IMG/VR virus record: IMGVR_UViG_3300043398_000164
Coordinates: 1-53,378 of that record
Source of the DNA: a virus
DNA: 53,378 nucleotides
Reading direction: 5' to 3' (one strand)
In this document: in pieces, positions 16,679 through 23,192 of the stretch
How the letters are laid out: each line of letters starts with the position of its first letter
How positions within the stretch are numbered: the stretch's first letter is position 1
Made by a program: the position numbers and the translations under genes
The notes under the pieces: model-generated
Database searches by the model: none
The model's input: the letters and a program-made list of their open reading frames with translations, nothing else
What the model was told of the DNA's origin: nothing

Positions 16679-16920
16679 TACTTCGTCCCCTCCTGAACCC
16701 TCAACTCCAGAAACATCGCATCCCAGGTCGTCGTGTGAGAACCCGTGAGCCGGTTATAGGCCGACGACTCAAGGCTGGAACCGATGATCCACCACAGCAG
16801 CACCCCCACAAAGAAGATTCCGATAGAAATAACGGCCCCAGTGACGTGATCTTGGGATTCCTTCCGAAACCGCTCCTTCATGGCTGAATGCTCGGCAGCC
16901 CATTTCTCAGCTAATTGCAC
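16678..16920 (-). CDS. Small single-span membrane protein
   Basis: I place the start at GTG 16920 because GGAGG lies 6 bases upstream; a longer reading from 16950 has no such site. The 80-aa product has a charged helix followed by one clear membrane segment (TGAVISIGIFFVGVLLWWII, about residues 28-48). It is coupled to the putative small terminase (TAATG). A membrane protein at the head of a packaging operon is unusual and could be a moron or lysis accessory. Function unknown. Confidence 0.6.
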   Translation of the reverse strand: MQLAEKWAAEHSAMKERFRKESQDHVTGAVISIGIFFVGVLLWWIIGSSLESSAYNRLTGSHTTTWDAMFLELRVQEGTK

Positions 16921-16950
16921 ACTTAACCTCCAAGAGACGCTCCATCTCAC

Positions 16951-17220
16951 TCACTGGACAGTTTTGTAAACGGGAATAAGCGACATCTTATACCCATCCG
17001 GGCGGCGGGTTTCCGGTTTCGGTGCATGCTCGCCGCAGAAGTCCGATGAGTCAGTCGTTGGCCAGTAGGGCATGATGTCCTCAGTGACTTCGCCAATCTC
17101 AAATGTCCGCCAAATAGGAATCGGCGGGTATCGGCGACACTCCGAAGTCCCCGACTCTAGGACCTCAGCCTCATCAGCCCTCCACCACCGACACGTCTCG
17201 CACGTCCGATTGTCAGCCAT
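16951..17220 (-). CDS. Small Cys/Trp-rich hypothetical protein
   Basis: This 89-aa protein starts MADNRTCETCRWWR, followed by a Cys-Arg-Arg-Tyr-Pro-Pro motif near residue 29 and DFCGEHAPK near residue 63. The pattern C-X2-C-X(n)-C-RRYPP-X(n)-FCGEH is one I associate with a small phage and bacterial family with a putative metal site, of unknown function. It appears to be the first clear gene of the minus-strand packaging operon, with a GTG- or ATG-started short ORF further upstream. Confidence 0.65.
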   Translation of the reverse strand: MADNRTCETCRWWRADEAEVLESGTSECRRYPPIPIWRTFEIGEVTEDIMPYWPTTDSSDFCGEHAPKPETRRPDGYKMSLIPVYKTVQ

Positions 17221-17273
17221 CGTCCCTAATCCCCATCACTGCAATGAGTTAAGCGGCCACCGCATCCAAAAAA

Positions 17274-17406
17274 GCCGCGGGGAGGGCTCGAACCTCCACT
17301 CCTGTGATCCAGCAGCGGCACGTGGCTGGCCATGTCACAGCCCCTTGGACTCGTGGTGTTCCACTGCTCAATCGTCGGGGCTCTAGCCATTTGAGCCTAC
17401 CGCGGC
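17274..17406 (-). ncRNA. tRNA-like element with expanded middle
   Basis: Read on the minus strand, 5' GCCGCGG (17406-17400) pairs with 3' CCGCGGC (17280-17274). Next to these lie a canonical D-arm (GCTCAAATGGCTAGAGC, with A14, G18-G19 and A21 equivalents) and a canonical T-arm (GGAGGTTCGAGCCCTCC). Between them, instead of a normal anticodon arm, are two long imperfect stems of about 40 nt each, one closed by CTGTGA/TCACAG. The 3' end runs into a T6 tract. It may be a tRNA remnant with insertions or a tRNA mimic. The acceptor match is weakened by CCGCGG being self-complementary. Confidence 0.35.
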
Positions 17407-17567
17407 AATAAACCAAACCACCGCTCATTCTCCCGACGCTCCGCCTCATCCAACTTACACTCAAGCCACTTCCGGTCCTCCTCCGCAAGATACGCCAAGA
17501 TCAACGCCTCGCCAGAGCCCCTGGGAGGCTCACTGTGGCGTTCGGAATCCGAGTGGCTGTCTGACAC
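17397..17567 (-). CDS. Short charged hypothetical protein
   Basis: A GTG at 17567 opens a 56-aa frame ending at TAG 17397-17399. The C-terminal 35 residues form a coding-like charged helix (ILAYLAEEDRKWLECKLDEA then RRENERWFGLLPR). The stop overlaps the 5' arm of the tRNA-like element. No Shine-Dalgarno sequence is visible. If real, it is the first gene of the packaging operon. Confidence 0.4.
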   Translation of the reverse strand: MSDSHSDSERHSEPPRGSGEALILAYLAEEDRKWLECKLDEAERRENERWFGLLPR

Positions 17568-18287
17568 TGTTGTTGTTGCGGAAATGTGCGTAGCGAGGTG
17601 TGGGGACTAATAACGCTTCTACGCTGGCGAAGCCGCCGGGGTCGCATCCAAAAACTACGCGAACCAGGTAAAGGGACTCCTGATCGGCCCCAGTTGCACG
17701 CAACCGATGATCTACGCTGTTGAGACTGTGCGTATGTCCTTACGCATCATGTACTTGCGTTGTGCGTTTGTGATGTGCTACCCTACCCCGCTGGTGGGTG
17801 GGGTGGGGGTGGACTGTGGGCGCACGTGGTGGTGGGAGCTGGGCGAGGCAGGGCTGGTGATACTAACCCCTGCCTCACTCACACCTATCCGTTGATCGTC
17901 GGGCATTGCTCCCCTATTCTTTCGACCAGCCCTTGGCGCGCGGCCGGCAACTCATGCTTGGAAGCGTAGAGCCGTATCCGGTCAGACCTAGCGGTTGCTA
18001 GGCTGGTTGCGTCTATCCCCGGCCGTGCAATTGGCACAACACGAGCCGGATCAACTAGGCGGCCATTTGTGCGTCGCGTTGTTTGCCCGCAGGCCCATCG
18101 GTGCAACATCCGTATCCCGCAGGACTGGCCCAATTGCAGCATGGCCTATTTGTGCGCTGACAGTCCTGTTGTCGGCGTAGCGGCGCAGGGCCGCCCGGTT
18201 GGTGTTGCCGGCATTGTGTACGCGACACCGAGCGGCCGAGATTGACCCTTTAGAACGTCGAGTACACCGCGGCAAACACCGTCCCAA
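17568..18287. other. Control region between divergent blocks without a convincing gene
   Basis: No frame in these 720 bases has convincing protein character, though an 85-codon minus ORF (18142-17885) is possible. The stretch 17720-17790 is rich in TGCG words and contains TGCGTA-N6-TACGCA (17729-17746), a possible operator. A G/T-rich tract follows at 17795-17860 (GGTGGGTGGGGTGGGGGTGG). The promoter for the minus packaging operon should lie here, but I see no good sigma70 match. Confidence 0.4.
17729..17746. promoter_or_regulatory. Inverted repeat, possible operator
   Basis: TGCGTA and TACGCA are separated by 6 bases, giving an 18-bp dyad in the control region upstream of the minus packaging operon. 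The spacing would suit a dimeric regulator. No matching copy was found in the other control region. Confidence 0.3.
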
Positions 18288-18512
18288 CTATTCGCCAGTC
18301 CCCTGCCCCTGGTCAAGGTCCGCGGCAACGATCTTCCGCTTGCGCCTGGCGGATCGACCAAGCGCCGCCCTGATCCACGCCGATAGACTCATCCCCTCGG
18401 CGTGCGCTCGCAGCCTGTATCGCTCCCAATCGGCATCAGACACCCTGACGTTTCTGTATCGCAGCGGACTGTCCGTCCTGGGCCGACCAGCTTTTCCTAG
18501 ATTATTTTCCAT
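18288..18512 (-). CDS. Ribbon-helix-helix DNA-binding regulator
   Basis: This 74-aa protein starts at ATG 18512. The middle (LRYRNVRVSDADWERYRLRA then EGMSLSAWIRAAL) has the strand, then helix-turn-helix pattern of Arc/CopG-type repressors, with the basic strand RYRNVRV for DNA contact and a Lys/Arg-rich tail. It is divergent from the early plus genes and separated from them by paired operator-like sequences, so an early-gene or self-regulating repressor is likely. A TTG at 18533 could extend it by 7 residues, but a promoter with its -10 box at 18524-18519 favours a leaderless message starting at the ATG. Confidence 0.7.
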   Translation of the reverse strand: MENNLGKAGRPRTDSPLRYRNVRVSDADWERYRLRAHAEGMSLSAWIRAALGRSARRKRKIVAADLDQGQGTGE

Positions 18513-18516
18513 GCCG

Positions 18517-18589
18517 TAATTGTTGTGGGGCAATGCTTTCCGTCAAGTGCTTAGATATTTGTGGTAGAGTTGTGTTGACACAACAATTA
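18517..18589. promoter_or_regulatory. Paired operator half-sites in the divergent control region
   Basis: TAATTGTTGTG (18517-18527) recurs as its exact inverse CACAACAATTA (18579-18589). The right copy overlaps the dyad GTTGTGTTGACACAAC (18569-18584), which has perfect 7-bp arms. One copy covers the -10 box of the regulator promoter and the other the -35 box of the early plus promoter, the arrangement expected for a repressor controlling both directions, plausibly the RHH protein encoded next door. Confidence 0.55.
18519..18546 (-). promoter_or_regulatory. Promoter of the RHH regulator gene
   Basis: On the minus strand TTGACG (18546-18541) is followed after 16 bases by AACAAT (18524-18519). 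The ATG begins 6 bases further on, which predicts a leaderless mRNA, as for some phage repressor promoters. The -10 box overlaps the operator-like half-site at 18517-18527. Confidence 0.45.
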
Positions 18590-18603
18590 GGCGTCGATAT
18601 TCT
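18575..18603 (+). promoter_or_regulatory. Early plus-strand promoter
   Basis: TTGACA (18575-18580) is a perfect -35 box; 17 bases later TATTCT (18598-18603) matches 4 of 6 positions of the -10 consensus. Transcription would start near 18610, about 45 bases before the first early gene. The -35 box lies inside the 16-bp dyad, so repressor binding would block it. Confidence 0.6.
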
Positions 18604-18653
18604 TCATTCATGCGGCGCCCACACCGGGGCCGAGCCTAGTAATTGGGGAAGCC

Positions 18654-19079
18654 ATGAGAACCGCCACACGCAAGCCGACCACATCCGCCAGTGTTTACGA
18701 TCAACTCGAATCGTTGTGTCTGCCGCATATCGAGGCTTACCACGCGGACTTGACGACGCACGACCGGAAATTCATTGCCGACAATCCGGACGTGCCGTTT
18801 CTCCACTTCACGCGATCCTGCGGGACGCATATCGCGCCGCTCATTCCCGCCGAGCAGTACCCGCGCAAGGGGGAGCGCATCCCCTACTTGTTTGGCACGG
18901 CCGACCGCGAACACGTCCTTGACGGCACGAAAAGCATCGTTTCCTACGCCGTGCGGAGCGAAGTGACGCAATTGGCCATTTATTACGATGGCGCACGCGT
19001 CAGGGTCATCGAGCCCGCAAAGGCGCTGGAGATTGTGGACCGATACGCGGCCGGCATCCGTCGGCAATGGCAAGCCTAG
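18654..19079 (+). CDS. Early hypothetical protein
   Basis: This 141-aa soluble protein is the first gene after the early promoter. It has an N-terminal Thr/Lys tail, a helical segment (YDQLESLCLPHIEAYHADLT), a middle with FLHFTRSCGTHI, and a C-terminal region with TKSIVSYAVRSEVTQLAIYY and a final helix. The FTRSCGTHI...PYLFG...I..Y pattern may be a family signature but I cannot name it. Its AGGGGAA-like leader (TTGGGGAAGCC) sits just before the ATG. As the first early gene it is a candidate host-takeover or anti-defence protein; that is positional inference. Confidence 0.7.
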   Translation: MRTATRKPTTSASVYDQLESLCLPHIEAYHADLTTHDRKFIADNPDVPFLHFTRSCGTHIAPLIPAEQYPRKGERIPYLFGTADREHVLDGTKSIVSYAVRSEVTQLAIYYDGARVRVIEPAKALEIVDRYAAGIRRQWQA

Positions 19080-19165
19080 ATCGACCCCCGTAGGGCGGCG
19101 CCTAGCAAGCGCCCCCCAGCAGCGGCCGACCATCTGACGCCGAGCCTAGTACAAGGGGAAAGACA

Positions 19166-19639
19166 ATGGAAACGACTCAGGTATGCCGCGTGGTATCGTT
19201 TGGACTCGGTGGCCACTCGGAAGATTATTGCTCGCGCAAGTGCGGCTCGCTGCAATATGGCCCATCGTCGTTAAGCGGATACGATCGACCGCACAATTGG
19301 GCGCCTCGCGCCAATACGGACTACTCCCGCGCTGTCGTGATTGACAAGCGCGAAGCCGTCGAGACTCCCGCGGGCTATTCATGGGTCTTTAAGGGGCCGA
19401 TGGTATCGGCGGACCTTGAACCAGGTGAACTCGACGCGCTGCCCGAAGTCTCGCCCATCATGGCCGGTGCAATGGCCGAGAATCCCTATGGCGGACTCTT
19501 GGCCGTCGCCGAGTCGCAGCGTGGCAAGGTACGCGCGGGCGCCCTGGACCACGTTTCCCCAGAAGAGTATGCGGCTGGCTGGCGCGACCATGGCGCGCGT
19601 ATCGGGCGCGTCGAGAGCGGCGCCATTGTTTGGGAGTAA
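19166..19639 (+). CDS. Early hypothetical protein
   Basis: This 157-aa protein has an N-terminal Cys/Gly region (VVSFGLGGHSEDYCSRKCGS), a predicted beta-rich middle and a C-terminal helix near residues 135-145. It has no membrane segment. An AGGGGAAAGACA leader precedes the ATG, and an 86-base GC-rich gap separates it from the upstream gene. No family recognised; early expression is inferred from position. Confidence 0.65.
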   Translation: METTQVCRVVSFGLGGHSEDYCSRKCGSLQYGPSSLSGYDRPHNWAPRANTDYSRAVVIDKREAVETPAGYSWVFKGPMVSADLEPGELDALPEVSPIMAGAMAENPYGGLLAVAESQRGKVRAGALDHVSPEEYAAGWRDHGARIGRVESGAIVWE

Positions 19640-19728
19640 CACTACGGCTCGCGCCCCTTGCCAAGCGCCGGGGGCGCATGCCGCGGCCCTTATTTCGAGG
19701 GCCGAGAAAAGTGTTTAGGGGAATCACA

Positions 19729-20292
19729 ATGGCCAAGCAAGTAACGAAAACCGAAACGCTATACCGATTCGATGAATTGGAAGAGTGCGCGCAAGATAAG
19801 GTGCGCGAAATGTTCATGGAAGAATACAACTGGGCCGGCGAGGCAATGGATTCGCTCAAGGCACTGGCCGCGCATTTTGGCGGGCGCTTGGCGGACTGGT
19901 CGATTGACTGGGCCGACTACAACCGAAGCAGCGCCAAGTTTGATATGCCGGAAATGGGCTATGCCGAAGCGCGGGAGTTGATGGAACAACTCGGCAGCTA
20001 CAACCCGCAAACACTCAAGGGCAATGGCGACTGCAAGCTCACGGGCGTTTGCCACGACGAGGATGCGATTGACGGCGCGCGGCAATGGCTTTACGCGCAA
20101 CCTCTTCCCCCCGCACCTGAGGACGACGAGGACGACGAGACAATCGACCTTGGCGAAATGATGGACGAGGCTTTTGATTCTTGGATGCGTGCGTGCAGCC
20201 GCGACTATGAATCGCAAGGGGATGATGAACAAGTGCGCGACTCGTGCGAGGCTAACGACTACTGGTTTTACGCCAACGGTCGGTTGGCTTAG
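19729..20292 (+). CDS. Early hypothetical acidic protein
   Basis: This 187-aa, strongly acidic protein begins KTETLYRFDELEECAQDKV, a start I associate with a family of small phage proteins of unknown function in which Y-x-FDEL-x-x-x-A is conserved. Residues 36-60 (SLKALAAHFGGRLADWSIDW) fit the same family. A run of Asp/Glu follows near residue 128, then a helical C-terminus. The ATG at 19729 is chosen over upstream Mets because TTTAGGGGAATCACA directly precedes it. Acidic early proteins can be DNA mimics, but nothing here proves it. Confidence 0.7.
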   Translation: MAKQVTKTETLYRFDELEECAQDKVREMFMEEYNWAGEAMDSLKALAAHFGGRLADWSIDWADYNRSSAKFDMPEMGYAEARELMEQLGSYNPQTLKGNGDCKLTGVCHDEDAIDGARQWLYAQPLPPAPEDDEDDETIDLGEMMDEAFDSWMRACSRDYESQGDDEQVRDSCEANDYWFYANGRLA

Positions 20293-20385
20293 CGGACCGC
20301 AACAGAGCGCGCCTAGCTCCGGCTCGGCGCGCTTAGTCGCGGCCCTCACTCCGAGGATCGTAACCAAGTACTAGGGGAAACTACC

Positions 20386-20868
20386 GTGCGAACGAAACGC
20401 AAGCGCGGCGCGCGAGGATCAACGCGACCGCACAATCCGGCAATGCTAGCGGCCAAACGAGCCGCCCGTGCATTGGGAATCAATTGGGCTGACGTGTGCG
20501 AAGAGCGCGACCGATTACGCGCCGACGACTGCGCGCAGCGCGACTATCTGGAAACGGCGCGGCAGATCGCGTGGAGCTCGTTTGGGGGTCATCCGGCATT
20601 TTGGCGGAATGGCTTTTCTAAGCGGTTCGGCGCGAGAATGGCCAGGGGCGCCGATTACACCGTGATTCGCGGCCACGACGAAATAGCCTCGGCCGTGCGG
20701 TGCAGCGTGCCGGAGTTTGCCGACGTGGAAACCGGCGAGCTATTCGAGCTGCTGCTGGCGCCGTATGAGCCGCGCACGAGTACCGATGCGCTCTACACAA
20801 TGGCTTTGGCGAATGTTCTCGCCGGCCGGGCGCGCGTCGCGCTCCACACCAATCCGCAACCGTTCTAG
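20386..20868 (+). CDS. Early hypothetical protein (GTG start)
   Basis: This 160-aa protein has a very basic N-terminus (RTKRKRGARGSTRPHN), a helical section (RAARALGINWADVCEERDRL) and an acidic C-terminal part (VETGELFELLLAPY). The GTG at 20386 follows ACTAGGGGAAACTACC. The basic tail suggests nucleic-acid binding. It is separated from the next gene by 9 bases, the stop codon itself forming part of the next leader. No family recognised. Confidence 0.65.
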   Translation: MRTKRKRGARGSTRPHNPAMLAAKRAARALGINWADVCEERDRLRADDCAQRDYLETARQIAWSSFGGHPAFWRNGFSKRFGARMARGADYTVIRGHDEIASAVRCSVPEFADVETGELFELLLAPYEPRTSTDALYTMALANVLAGRARVALHTNPQPF

Positions 20869-20877
20869 GGGAAAATC

Positions 20878-21135
20878 ATGGTCACAATTCACAGTAACCG
20901 CGAAGGTTGGTTCGCCAACGACGATGAAACGGGCGCGACCACCGAGTACTATCCGAGCCGCGATAGCGTGCGGCTGGCGCTGGCGCATGACGCCGTAGCG
21001 TTTAGTGGGGGATTTGAGTTGCGAAACGATCCGCCCGCGCCCAAGCGCCAGCGGTTTGAGAATGGGGATCAAACGCGACAAAAAGTGTTGATCGAGGGTA
21101 TGGCGTGTCTGCCGAATCAACTAGACCTGTTTTAA
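20878..21135 (+). CDS. Small early hypothetical protein
   Basis: This 85-aa protein starts with a beta-hairpin-like region (VTIHSNREGWFANDDETGAT) followed by a helical part and a basic stretch (PAPKRQRFENGDQTRQKVL). Its start follows TTCTAGGGGAAAATC, in which TAG is the stop of the preceding gene. It is tightly clustered with neighbours on both sides. Function unknown. Confidence 0.6.
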   Translation: MVTIHSNREGWFANDDETGATTEYYPSRDSVRLALAHDAVAFSGGFELRNDPPAPKRQRFENGDQTRQKVLIEGMACLPNQLDLF

Positions 21136-21145
21136 GGGGATTACC

Positions 21146-21466
21146 ATGAAAATCGACCAGGAAATCCGCGAGTATCTCGCCGATCGCTACGACTGCGATC
21201 CCAACACGGACATTGAGACAGAGGGGCAGCACGTGCATGTAACGGCCATCATGCCCAACACCAGCGAATACGGGCAGTTTTACGCGGGCGATTTGGCGGA
21301 CATCCAGCGCGATCTAGAGAGCGACCGGTACACGAAAGACAAGCAAGCCTATCGCTGGGCCTGCGATCAACAGGGATTTGTTGGCAACTACGAAAAATGG
21401 GTTTGCTTGCCGGCCGAAGAACGCGCCGAGTATGAGGCCGGCGCAGCAGGATTTGGAACGATCTAA
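21146..21466 (+). CDS. Small early hypothetical protein
   Basis: This 106-aa acidic protein opens with IDQEIREYLADRYDCDPNTD, then a beta segment (HVHVTAIMPNTSEYGQFYAG) and an aromatic C-terminal region (AYRWACDQQGFVGNYEKWVC). The leader is TTTTAAGGGGATTACC, sharing the upstream stop codon. No family recognised. Two widely spaced Cys residues make metal binding unlikely. Confidence 0.6.
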   Translation: MKIDQEIREYLADRYDCDPNTDIETEGQHVHVTAIMPNTSEYGQFYAGDLADIQRDLESDRYTKDKQAYRWACDQQGFVGNYEKWVCLPAEERAEYEAGAAGFGTI

Positions 21467-21555
21467 CGCCCCCAGCTCCGGGGCCGTGGCAACACGACCC
21501 CGGGGACAGTGGACGTTGCTTTGACGGACACGCTAAGTGCTAGGGGAATCGAACC

Positions 21556-21870
21556 ATGAACGCGAAACATACGCCGGGACCGTGGAGCGTACACGGAGAC
21601 TCGCATACGCTGATCGGCGCCGACGATGGCAAGATGATGTTGGCCAGTGCGTTTCACAAGCACGCTGTATGCGAGTGGCAACGCACGCAAGCCGAGGCAC
21701 AAGCTAACGCCCGCCTGATCGCAGCCGCGCCGGAACTGCTGGCCGCGCTGCAATTGGCGTGGAAGTATTACAACGATCCGACCTATCAGGACGACTTGAC
21801 GGAAATTGCTTTCGCCGATGACGTAGTGGCCGCGCTGGAGAAGGCCACCGGCGAGCCGTGCGAAGTCTAA
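21556..21870 (+). CDS. Conserved phage protein of the HTPGPW type, unknown function
   Basis: This 104-aa protein has the pattern KHTPGPWSV at the N-terminus, a short beta middle, then ANARLIAAAPELLAALQLAW. This N-terminal HTPGPW plus C-terminal ANARLIAAAPELL combination is, from memory, one of the commonest small hypothetical protein families in phages. Its role is not known to me. The C-terminal helix is amphipathic and may mediate binding. It has the standard CTAGGGGAATCGAACC leader. Confidence 0.75.
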   Translation: MNAKHTPGPWSVHGDSHTLIGADDGKMMLASAFHKHAVCEWQRTQAEAQANARLIAAAPELLAALQLAWKYYNDPTYQDDLTEIAFADDVVAALEKATGEPCEV

Positions 21871-21962
21871 TCGCCCCCCGGCGCATCGGCCGCGCAGGTT
21901 GTGCGACCGATCGCCAGCGGGCGCCAGTTCGGCGAACGTGCTTTGTAATGGGGAAATGAGCC

Positions 21963-22184
21963 ATGAACGCCAGCGACATTGAAACTATTACGGCGATTTC
22001 ACACGGATGGTTAGCTTTTCCAGATGAGTCCCGCGGCAATGGGTGGCACAAGTATCGTCGCAGAAACACAAGCCTCTGGCACACCGGACGCATTTGGGTA
22101 TCTGCTGAACTCAATGACGGAAAATACGAGAACCACCGCAAGTACGATACATTCGCCGAGGCGATTGAAGGGGAGGGAAACTAA
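21963..22184 (+). CDS. Small hypothetical protein
   Basis: This 73-aa aromatic, basic protein (ITAISHGWLAFPDESRGNGW, then HKYRRRNTSLWHTGRI) may form a compact beta fold. It is the last gene with the recurring leader (TTGTAATGGGGAAATGAGCC) and ends 1 base before the next start. Its GGGAGGGAAAC 3' end provides the ribosome binding site of the next gene, so the two are coupled. Function unknown. Confidence 0.6.
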   Translation: MNASDIETITAISHGWLAFPDESRGNGWHKYRRRNTSLWHTGRIWVSAELNDGKYENHRKYDTFAEAIEGEGN

Positions 22185-22185
22185 C

Positions 22186-22704
22186 ATGACAATCCTTGAC
22201 CTACTCGACAAGATCGACGAGACAGCGCCGCGAAGTTGCCAGACATGCGTATTTATGGCGACGCACGAGAAGTGCGACAACTGCCTCTGCGATCCTGGCG
22301 ATTACCAGATGAAGCCGCGGCCAGAGTTTCGCTATCGACACTGGACGCCGGGCAATTGGCTGCGCCATGGGCACGAGGCGCAACTAGCGGGAAAGAAAAA
22401 CATCGTTGTTGGCGGCATCGGTGAGGCCGAGGTTAACGCAAACGCTACGCCCGCCGAGGCCGCGAAGCACTTGAACTACACGGCCGGCGAGTGCGGGTAC
22501 TATTCCGAGAACCTGACCCGTAGCGAAGTGTTCGACGTGAAATACAACGCCGTTGTGACCGAGGCCCGCAAGCATTACCACACGTCAGAAGGGCATTTTC
22601 TGATTGTGTGGATCAATGAGCGGCTCGACCGCATCGACCGCATTGGAAACGAAGGTCAAGTCGCTTGCACAACCTGGAGCCGGCACACACCACTGCCGGA
22701 ATAG
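22186..22704 (+). CDS. Cys-rich hypothetical protein with N-terminal zinc-like motif
   Basis: This 172-aa protein carries CQTCVFMATHEKCDNCLC near residues 17-35, a likely structural metal site. A region after it (LRHGHEAQLAGKKNIVVGGI) is followed by a predicted mixed alpha/beta domain ending in a helix. I chose ATG 22186 because GGGAGGGAAACTAAC precedes it; upstream in-frame Mets lie inside the previous gene. No family recognised. Its stop TAG abuts the GTG of the next frame. Confidence 0.65.
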   Translation: MTILDLLDKIDETAPRSCQTCVFMATHEKCDNCLCDPGDYQMKPRPEFRYRHWTPGNWLRHGHEAQLAGKKNIVVGGIGEAEVNANATPAEAAKHLNYTAGECGYYSENLTRSEVFDVKYNAVVTEARKHYHTSEGHFLIVWINERLDRIDRIGNEGQVACTTWSRHTPLPE

Positions 22705-22705
22705 T

Positions 22706-23041
22706 GTGGAACTTTCCGACTACGAGAAACGCAAGGCGGTTACGATCCTTGAGCGGATTGACGCCGTGGTCGATGTTATTTACAGCGACATGCCGACCAC
22801 GGCAGAGCTTGGCGCCGCGTTCGAGGCGTTGGCCGACGCGGCTGGATTGCTTGACAAGTTTTGTCGGATGTACGGAATCAATCACAATTGGAAGGGAAAC
22901 GACCATGACATTCGGAGAAGCGTGCGGGCGATCTGCTGTCCGCTCTGCGGTCAGACGCAAATCAGACCCGGCAAAGAAATACTGGAAAAACGACCCGATC
23001 AGTCTCCTAATGCGCGTCCCTCTCCAAGATCAGATGGCTGA
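22706..23041 (+). CDS. Hypothetical protein overlapping the next gene
   Basis: A GTG at 22706, right after the previous stop, opens a 111-aa frame. Its first 75 residues form charged helices (LSDYEKRKAVTILERIDAVV, then TTAELGAAFEALADAAGLL) and look like genuine protein; a CPLCGQ pair follows. The last 45 residues overlap the 67-aa gene in another frame and look less convincing, so real protein could be shorter than the frame implies. Function unknown. Confidence 0.5.
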   Translation: MELSDYEKRKAVTILERIDAVVDVIYSDMPTTAELGAAFEALADAAGLLDKFCRMYGINHNWKGNDHDIRRSVRAICCPLCGQTQIRPGKEILEKRPDQSPNARPSPRSDG

Positions 23042-23108
23042 CGACTGGGAGGAATACGACCCACGCGAACACGAAGAGTGCGCGGAGTTCAACGAAACCC
23101 CCGCCTAA
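22905..23108 (+). CDS. Small acidic hypothetical protein
   Basis: An ATG with a GGAAGGGAAACGACC leader opens a 67-aa protein with a basic N-terminal part (RRKSDPAKKYWKND) and an acidic end (DDWEEYDPREHEECAEF). It overlaps the 3' part of the GTG-started frame at 22706-23041 by 137 bases in a different frame. The good ribosome site favours this one in the overlap. Function unknown. Confidence 0.5.
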   Translation: MTFGEACGRSAVRSAVRRKSDPAKKYWKNDPISLLMRVPLQDQMADDWEEYDPREHEECAEFNETPA

Positions 23109-23192
23109 CCAAGTCCCCGGCGGACCCCCTCCGCGCACGTAGCCGCTTGTAGCGGCCAGCGACGCGGGGCGGGGCCGCTTTACTGGTGCGAT

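Larger units (their letters stand above)
18633..21962 (+). repeat. Recurring AGGGGAA leader before early genes
   Basis: Eight consecutive early genes (starts at 18654, 19166, 19729, 20386, 20878, 21146, 21556, 21963) are preceded by variants of AGTRCTAGGGGAA ending 3-8 bases before the start codon. Examples are CCTAGTACAAGGGGAA, AAGTACTAGGGGAA and AAGTGCTAGGGGAA. Where a gap of 70-90 bases is present it also holds a GC-rich hairpin, such as AGCGCGCC/GGCGCGCT at 20306-20333. AGGGG can pair with the anti-Shine-Dalgarno with one G-U pair, so at minimum it is the ribosome binding site of this module. Confidence 0.55.

Noticed and set aside
17707-17895. 62-codon plus ORF with Trp/Gly-rich translation
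   Set aside because: It reads through the G/T-rich tract, lacks an SD and shows no coding character.
17885-18142. 85-codon minus ORF in the control region
   Set aside because: Composition is only weakly protein-like, there is no ribosome binding site, and an overlapping plus ORF is equally open.
23109-23192. Attachment site for the serine recombinase
   Set aside because: The gap contains only a GCCGCT/AGCGGC hairpin, and without an integrated relative no core site can be recognised.
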